This document shows positions 6,747 through 9,881 of a DNA stretch of 9,881 bases, one piece after another. The notes below the pieces were generated by a model. It saw only the letters and a program-made list of their open reading frames with translations, made no database searches and was not told the DNA's origin. The stretch's first letter is position 1; the number at the start of each line of letters is the position of its first letter. The translations under genes were made by a program, and so were the position numbers. Origin of the DNA: Candidatus Faecousia faecipullorum (lineage in GTDB: Bacteria; Bacillota; Clostridia; Oscillospirales; Oscillospiraceae); assembly GCA_018710805.1 (NCBI GenBank), contig DVJG01000089.1:1-9881 (forward strand), written 5' to 3'.

Positions 6747-6788
6747 TGAAATACTGTAAGGGAAAGCCCTCTGCAGAAGCATACAAAA

Positions 6789-6820
6789 GAAATACCCGCC
6801 GGAGCCCCGGCGGGTATTTC
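6789..6820. terminator. Bidirectional terminator between anti-sigma gene and YtxH-like gene
   Basis: A perfect 14-bp stem (GAAATACCCGCCGG, 6789-6802; CCGGCGGGTATTTC, 6807-6820) has the loop AGCC. On the plus strand it ends the sigma operon. On the minus strand it starts directly after the stop codon of the small gene at 6821 and is followed by TTTTGTAT, so it can end both converging transcripts. Confidence 0.85.
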
Positions 6821-7006
6821 TCAGATATCCATATCGTCCAGTTTTTCGTGAACGGCATCGGAGACCTTCCAGGCGGCGTCCTCCACCTTGTTTGCGGCCT
6901 TGGCGGCAAGACGGCGGGTGGGATTGTTCCGGGGCATCATCATCACTGCCACAGCGCCTGCAGCTGCGCCGATTCCGGCAGTCACAGCCCATGCTTTCAT
7001 AGTCAT
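6821..7006 (-). CDS. Small YtxH-like membrane protein
   Basis: A 61-residue protein starting at the ATG at 7006 (minus strand), 7 bases after GGAGG in the long purine-rich AAGAAGGAGGAAGGAAT. Residues 4-24 form one hydrophobic Ala/Gly-rich segment (KAWAVTAGIGAAAGAVAVMMM), which carries Gly-Ala small-residue packing motifs. It is followed by PRNNPTRRLAAKAANKVEDA and an amphipathic acidic tail (SDAVHEKLDDMDI). A short N-terminal membrane helix of the GxxxGAAAG type followed by an Arg/Lys/Ala-rich helix resembles YtxH/gas-vesicle-like small proteins of Firmicutes, which are poorly characterised. The similarity is by pattern only. The gene lies just downstream of the Thr-rich lipoprotein on the same strand, 69 bases away with a hairpin between them, so co-transcription is possible but not certain. 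Confidence 0.75.
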   Translation of the reverse strand: MTMKAWAVTAGIGAAAGAVAVMMMPRNNPTRRLAAKAANKVEDAAWKVSDAVHEKLDDMDI

Positions 7007-7051
7007 ATTCCTTCCTCCTTCTTTTCGGGATGCTATTAGTATGCGTAAGTA

Positions 7052-7071
7052 TCCGGGGAAAACTCCCCGGA
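7052..7071 (-). terminator. Hairpin after the lipoprotein gene, possible terminator
   Basis: An 8-bp perfect stem (TCCGGGGA, 7052-7059; TCCCCGGA, 7064-7071) with a 4-base loop begins 4 bases after the lipoprotein stop on the minus strand. The sequence after the stem (TACTTACG) is not a uridine run, so it may only attenuate transcription or protect the mRNA 3' end between the two small genes. Confidence 0.5.
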
Positions 7072-7075
7072 AAAA

Positions 7076-7426
7076 TTATCCACGACCTTCGGAAGGGGAA
7101 ATGCCGGGACGTCCGCCGTTTTCGTGAGGACGCATGGCGCTTCTGGCCGCACCTGTGGTTTCCGTGGTGCTTTCCGTACCCTTGGTACTGGTGGTGCCGT
7201 TTCCTTCCGTGGTACCGGTGCCGTTGGTGGCTGCGGTATCACCGGTGGGCGTGGTGGTAGCATGGGTGGTGGGAGAAGTGGTTTCCTGAGTCATCTGGGT
7301 AGTGGGTGCGGTGGTAGCGTGCGTGGTGGGGGAAGTGGTCATACCCATGTTCTGGTTGGTGCAGCCGCAGGCGGTCAGCACCAGGGTAAGGACCAAAATC
7401 GCCGTGATCAAAAGAATGTGTTTCAT
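7076..7426 (-). CDS. Thr-rich low-complexity lipoprotein
   Basis: A 116-residue secreted lipoprotein. The signal peptide (MKHILLITAILVLTLV) ends in the lipobox LTAC (17-20), so Cys20 should be lipidated by Lgt and cleaved by LspA, with the mature protein anchored on the outer face of the membrane. The mature part is almost entirely Thr, with Ser, Pro, Gly and Ala, and should be disordered. It contains a tandem near-repeat, TTSPTTHATTAPT (30-42) and TTSPTTHATTTPT (49-61), 19 residues apart. The C-terminus (93-116) changes to an Arg/Gly/Pro-rich tail without Thr. The ATG at 7426 lies 8 bases after GGAGG. Thr/Pro-rich tracts of this kind serve as cell-wall spacers or as O-glycosylation acceptors in other proteins. 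No function is assigned here, and no homologue family is recognised. Confidence 0.78.
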   Translation of the reverse strand: MKHILLITAILVLTLVLTACGCTNQNMGMTTSPTTHATTAPTTQMTQETTSPTTHATTTPTGDTAATNGTGTTEGNGTTSTKGTESTTETTGAARSAMRPHENGGRPGISPSEGRG

Positions 7427-7482
7427 CGTTCATACCTCCAAAAGCTTCTTGCTTCGCACCTAGTATGGACGGAAAACGGACA

Positions 7483-7488
7483 TTTATA
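7483..7488 (-). promoter_or_regulatory. Possible -10 element for the lipoprotein gene
   Basis: On the minus strand TATAAA occurs 57 bases upstream of the lipoprotein start codon. No convincing -35 lies 16-18 bases further upstream (TTGCTT is 20 bases away). The rest of 7427-7533 holds only the ribosome binding site and nothing else I can identify. Confidence 0.25.
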
Positions 7489-7533
7489 CGGATTGCTGCA
7501 GGAATGATAAGCAATTGAGCGAAATAGGAAAAG

Positions 7534-7574
7534 AAAAAGGACTGCGATTTTAAAGCAAAATCGCAGTCCTTTTT
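7534..7574 (-). terminator. Strong terminator of the tRNA-Leu gene
   Basis: A perfect 18-bp stem has arms at 7534-7551 and 7557-7574 around the loop GCTTT (read on the minus strand). The outer five pairs are A-U, so the 3' side ends in a uridine run. The stem begins at the last base of the encoded CCA end, so terminator and tRNA are directly joined. By symmetry it also works on the plus strand, where it would block read-through toward rsmE. Confidence 0.88.
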
Positions 7575-7656
7575 GGTGCGAGAGATGGGACTCGAACCCA
7601 CACGGCGTAACCACACGCACCTCAAACGTGCTTGTCTACCATTCCAACACTCTCGC
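7574..7656 (-). tRNA. tRNA-Leu (anticodon GAG), CCA encoded
   Basis: Read on the minus strand, the acceptor arms GCGAGAG (7656-7650) and CTCTCGC (7584-7578) pair fully, followed by the discriminator A and an encoded CCA at 7576-7574. The D-region GGAATGGTAGAC is typical of leucine tRNAs. The anticodon stem CACGT/GCGTG (one G-U pair) encloses the loop TTGAGGT with anticodon GAG (plus-strand CTC at 7621-7623), which reads CUC and, by wobble, CUU. The T arm is GTGGG-TTCGAGT-CCCAT. Between anticodon and T arms lies a short class II variable arm (TGGTTACGCCGT, about 3 pairs), at the small end for leucine tRNAs. Total length with CCA is 83 bases. It stands alone rather than in a tRNA cluster. Confidence 0.96.
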
Positions 7657-7670
7657 AAGTCAGCTTCGCT

Positions 7671-7699
7671 ATTATACAACGACTGGGAGCGTTTGTCAA
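7671..7699 (-). promoter_or_regulatory. Exact-consensus sigma-A promoter of tRNA-Leu
   Basis: On the minus strand TTGACA (7699-7694), a 17-base spacer and TATAAT (7676-7671) match the consensus at all 12 positions with optimal spacing. Transcription would start near 7664, about 8 bases before the tRNA 5' end, leaving a very short leader for RNase P. Confidence 0.93.
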
Positions 7700-7725
7700 T
7701 ACTTTTTCGTATTTTCCCCAAACAC

Positions 7726-7754
7726 TTGTAAAAAAATACTTTTTATGCTACACT
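7726..7754 (+). promoter_or_regulatory. Sigma-A promoter of rsmE
   Basis: TTGTAA (7726-7731), 17 bases, and the extended -10 TGCTACACT (7746-7754). Transcription would start near 7761, about 24 bases before the rsmE start codon. It faces away from the tRNA promoter; the two -35 boxes are 26 bases apart. Confidence 0.8.
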
Positions 7755-7784
7755 ATATCCATTCTTGGCAGGAAGGAAAGGCAT

Positions 7785-8501
7785 ATGGCGCGTTTTTTTG
7801 TGGAGCCGGAGGTGCTTCGGCAGGATGTGATTCAGCTGGGCGGAGAGAATGCCCAGCATATGAAGGTGCTCAGACTCAAGAATGGAGAAGAGGTCCTTCT
7901 GTGCGATGGACAGGGCAGGGAAGCCCTGTGTGTCCTGACGGAAAACGGCCTCGTAGTGAAGGAGCGGCGGGAATCTGCCTCAGAGGCTGCGGTGCGGGTC
8001 AGCGTGTATCTGTCCTTTCCCAAAGCGGATAAATTGGAGCACGTGATACAGAAGGCCACGGAACTGGGTGCGGCGGAAATCGTCACCTTTCCCTCAGCAC
8101 GCTGCGTTTCCAGACCTGACGAAAAGAGCCTTCAAAAAAAGCTGGAGCGCTGGCAGAAAATCGCCCAATCCGCTGCTGAGCAGTCCGGCCGTGGAATCAT
8201 TCCGGATATCCTGGTGCTGCCAAGCTTTGGGGAAGCCCTGAAAAGAGGCGCTCAGGCGGACAAGGCCCTGCTGTTCTACGAAAACGAACAGGCAACAACC
8301 CTGAAAATGGCCCTGTCCAGCGGCTCCTATCAAACGGTGAGCCTGCTGACAGGCCCGGAGGGTGGCCTGGAGGAGGCGGAGGTCCATGAAGCCCGGGAGG
8401 CAGGCTTCCAGATCTGTACCCTGGGAAAACGCATTCTGCGCTGCGAGACGGCGCCGCTCTGCGCCCTCTCTGCTGTCATGTACGACGCCGGAGAATTTTA
8501 A
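7785..8501 (+). CDS. rsmE: 16S rRNA (uracil-1498-N3)-methyltransferase RsmE
   Basis: A 238-residue SPOUT-class enzyme that methylates N3 of U1498 in helix 44 of 16S rRNA, using S-adenosylmethionine. The N-terminal PUA-like domain (about 1-70) begins MARFFVEPEVL and contains HMKVLRLKNGEEVLLCDGQG. The C-terminal methyltransferase has the trefoil-knot motifs KADKLEHVIQKATELGAAEI (80-99), LLTGPEGG (187-194) and LGKRILRCETA (213-223). The length is normal. I chose the ATG at 7785: AGGAAGGAAAG lies upstream and the start site from the promoter at 7726-7754 is near 7761. The same frame stays open upstream to 7632, but that part would lie in the tRNA and promoter region and carries no homology. In many Firmicutes rsmE follows prmA and dnaJ; here it has its own promoter. 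Confidence 0.96.
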   Translation: MARFFVEPEVLRQDVIQLGGENAQHMKVLRLKNGEEVLLCDGQGREALCVLTENGLVVKERRESASEAAVRVSVYLSFPKADKLEHVIQKATELGAAEIVTFPSARCVSRPDEKSLQKKLERWQKIAQSAAEQSGRGIIPDILVLPSFGEALKRGAQADKALLFYENEQATTLKMALSSGSYQTVSLLTGPEGGLEEAEVHEAREAGFQICTLGKRILRCETAPLCALSAVMYDAGEF

Positions 8502-8507
8502 ATGACT

Positions 8508-8534
8508 GTAGCCAGCCGAAATACGGCTGGCTAC
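8508..8534. terminator. Bidirectional terminator between rsmE and the DUF4097 gene
   Basis: A perfect 11-bp stem (GTAGCCAGCCG, 8508-8518; CGGCTGGCTAC, 8524-8534) with the loop AAATA lies 6 bases after the rsmE stop and 7 bases from the stop of the opposing gene. The tails are short (TTTGCAATT on plus, AGTCATTTAAAATT on minus), so it probably ends both converging transcripts. Confidence 0.78.
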
Positions 8535-8541
8535 TTTGCAA

Positions 8542-9747
8542 TTACTGGGGCTTGCGGATGGTTACACTGCCGAACCCGGAATCCACCTCGATGTGGCAGC
8601 TGCCGTCGCCATAGACGTGGGTCTTGCCTTGGGTTTTGGTGGAATAATCCGACTTGAATTTGCTGCCCATGCCTTCCATGGACACGGTAAAGCCGCAGTC
8701 TTCCGGCAGGGTCAGATCCAGGTCACCGGAAGCGGAGTCCATTTCCACATTCCGCGGCGTGTTTTCCAAAACGCCTGTGAAGCTGGCGGAAGCGGTATCA
8801 AATTCCAGGGAATTGAACGCTCCGGTGAAATTTACAGCGCCCGAGGCGGTATTCACATCCAGCTCATCCACGGTGCAGTTCTGGAAGTTGACCGTGCCGC
8901 CGGCGGATTCGATTTCCACATTGCGTAGGGTCAGGTCTGTCAAGTCCAAATTTGCCGCCGCAGAATCCACTTCCAGCTCGCCTCCAAGCCAATCCCGGGG
9001 AACCTGAATGGTCAAATCCTTGCTCACAGCCGTGGTTTGAATGCCAAATAAGGACTTGGCGTTGTCGCAGAACTGAATTTTTAACTTGTTTTCATTGCTT
9101 TTGACGGTGCACACCATCTCATACTTGGAATCGGGCACCGACGCCTCTGATACGGTGATCTTATCCACATCCGCAGGTTCCATTTTGATGGACCCGACGA
9201 CCCATTCGATTTCAATCTTGCGGATGACTTTCGCATCGAAAGTTTGGGAACCGGAGGCCCCGGCATCGGTGGCTGGATTGGTTTCTGCTGGCACTTCCGC
9301 CAAGTAGTCTGTAACTACCCAACCCGTTTTAGGGGCGCTGATATAGGCCCAGGTGGTTCCGTCAACGTTTTCAAGTCTCTTGACTTCGGCTGTTTCGCCG
9401 GCTTTTGCCAATCCTACAACCTCAGACTGCGCACTGGGGCTTTGGTGAATATTCGTATCCATTTGGAAGACTGCGGAATAAGGCGCTTGGAATGGGGCAC
9501 TTTCGGCAGCAGCAAGCTCCTGCTCTAACTCTGGGATACTGGGTAAGTCTGAAATGCTGGGTAAATAATCTTCCCCTTCCATGGAAAGGTTTTCCTCAAG
9601 CCTGTCTTCCAGCGTATCCTCCAACCATTCATGATCGTGCCATATTCTCGGCATCTTGGCGAACAGCAAACCGCCCAGAAGAATGAGCAGCAGTACCGCA
9701 ATGACGATGCTCCAAAGGACGATGCGTAAAATCGAATTATGCTTCAT
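8542..9747 (-). CDS. Membrane-anchored SH3b plus DUF4097 beta-repeat protein
   Basis: A 401-residue protein with one N-terminal membrane helix (about 8-30) and the rest probably outside the cell. An acidic stalk (36-62, with WLEDTLEDRLEENL) and a Ser/Pro/Glu linker lead to an SH3b-like domain (about 92-150: TNIHQSPSAQSEVVGLAKAG, then WAYISAPKTGWVVTDYL), a fold that often binds peptidoglycan. The C-terminal part (about 172-398) is a DUF4097-type beta-repeat domain. Repeats about 19 residues apart are clear: LEVDSAAANLDL (258), VEIESAGGTVNF (277), LDVNTASGAVNF (296), LEFDTASASFTG (314), VEMDSASGDLDL (334), and a later IEVDSGFGSVTI (386). The ATG at 9747 lies 9 bases after AAGGAGG and overlaps the upstream gene by 11 bases. 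DUF4097 proteins are poorly understood; some accompany envelope-stress genes such as liaG. Function is inferred only as envelope-associated. Confidence 0.85.
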   Translation of the reverse strand: MKHNSILRIVLWSIVIAVLLLILLGGLLFAKMPRIWHDHEWLEDTLEDRLEENLSMEGEDYLPSISDLPSIPELEQELAAAESAPFQAPYSAVFQMDTNIHQSPSAQSEVVGLAKAGETAEVKRLENVDGTTWAYISAPKTGWVVTDYLAEVPAETNPATDAGASGSQTFDAKVIRKIEIEWVVGSIKMEPADVDKITVSEASVPDSKYEMVCTVKSNENKLKIQFCDNAKSLFGIQTTAVSKDLTIQVPRDWLGGELEVDSAAANLDLTDLTLRNVEIESAGGTVNFQNCTVDELDVNTASGAVNFTGAFNSLEFDTASASFTGVLENTPRNVEMDSASGDLDLTLPEDCGFTVSMEGMGSKFKSDYSTKTQGKTHVYGDGSCHIEVDSGFGSVTIRKPQ

Positions 9748-9881
9748 TGTCTTTAGCCTCCTTATAGTCCATAATAGCGTTCACCAGCCCCTGGACAGCT
9801 CCAATGATGAGGAACACCACCCAGGTGATATACCAGGCTCCGGTGGCAAAGCTGAGAATAAAATAGATGGCAAAGCCGATG
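9737..9881 (-). CDS. Small membrane protein, 3' end (partial)
   Basis: The last 47 residues of a minus-strand gene are visible; its start lies beyond the window. The sequence runs IGFAIYFILSFATGAWYITW, continues with a second hydrophobic stretch (VVFLIIGAVQGLV) and ends in a charged tail (MDYKEAKDNEA). Two short membrane segments separated by a GAWYITW turn fit a C-terminal two-TM module often seen in small Firmicutes membrane proteins or membrane-tethered regulators. That is a pattern impression only, and no family name is given. Its stop codon lies inside the start of the DUF4097 gene (ATGAAGCATAA, 11 bases of overlap), so the two are translated from one mRNA and are likely linked in function. 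Confidence 0.8.
   Translation of the reverse strand, partial: IGFAIYFILSFATGAWYITWVVFLIIGAVQGLVNAIMDYKEAKDNEA

Noticed and set aside
7251..7339. Spaced repeats that might suggest a CRISPR-like array.
   Set aside because: There are only two copies, imperfect, in phase with codons and encoding a protein duplication; no cas genes or regular spacers are present.
7124..7507. A Gly/Val-rich plus-strand open frame opposite the lipoprotein.
   Set aside because: It is the complement of Thr codons (ACC/ACT read as GGT/AGT). The minus-strand frame has a signal peptide, lipobox and ribosome binding site; this one has none.
7632..7784. N-terminal extension of rsmE to an upstream ATG.
   Set aside because: It would translate through the tRNA-Leu gene and both promoters. 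The mapped promoter elements and the AGGAAGG site support the ATG at 7785, which gives a normal RsmE N-terminus.
8536..8928. Plus-strand open frame opposite the DUF4097 repeats.
   Set aside because: No start signal. The minus-strand frame shows clear periodic beta-repeats, and this frame only mirrors them.

Overview
The window looks like chromosomal core sequence from a Gram-positive anaerobe of the class Clostridia, most likely an Oscillospiraceae/Ruminococcaceae-type gut bacterium. The evidence is the moderately high GC content, the strong AGGAGG-type ribosome binding sites, the ecfA1-ecfA2-ecfT-truA gene order, a zinc-finger ClpE-type unfoldase, and an ECF sigma/zf-HC2 anti-sigma pair of a kind common in Clostridia. 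The assignment is inference from gene content; no 16S gene or other taxonomic marker is present.

Layout. Positions 1-2682 (+) hold an operon: the 3' end of ecfA1, then ecfA2, ecfT and truA, with short gaps or overlaps. This is the energising module of an energy-coupling-factor vitamin/micronutrient transporter plus a tRNA pseudouridine synthase. A 25-bp palindrome and a promoter region framed by a 9-bp inverted repeat follow, then clpE (2803-5085, +), which ends at a strong hairpin terminator. Positions 5127-5283 contain two further hairpins and a candidate ECF-type promoter. They precede a two-gene sigma/anti-sigma operon (5284-6746, +) with an ATGA stop/start overlap, closed by a 14-bp hairpin at 6789-6820.

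That hairpin is shared with two small minus-strand genes for envelope proteins: a 61-aa YtxH-like membrane protein (6821-7006) and a 116-aa Thr-rich lipoprotein (7076-7426). Next comes a minus-strand tRNA-Leu(GAG) gene (7574-7656). It has an exact-consensus promoter and a terminator whose stem begins at the CCA end. A compact divergent promoter region separates it from rsmE (7785-8501, +), the 16S rRNA m3U1498 methyltransferase. The rest is a minus-strand operon: the 3' end of a small membrane protein (9737-9881), then a 401-aa membrane-anchored protein joining an SH3b domain to a DUF4097 beta-repeat domain (8542-9747).

How it fits together. Part of the window is housekeeping (vitamin uptake, tRNA and rRNA modification, tRNA supply, protein quality control). 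The other part concerns the cell envelope: sigma/anti-sigma signalling, a lipoprotein, a YtxH-like protein and the SH3b-DUF4097 protein. Neither a mobile element nor a CRISPR array is visible. I did not find a clearly new multi-gene defence or biosynthetic system. The least ordinary items are the AT-rich ectodomain of the 4-TM anti-sigma factor, the SH3b-DUF4097 fusion, the Thr-rich lipoprotein with its internal repeat, and the symmetric elements upstream of clpE.
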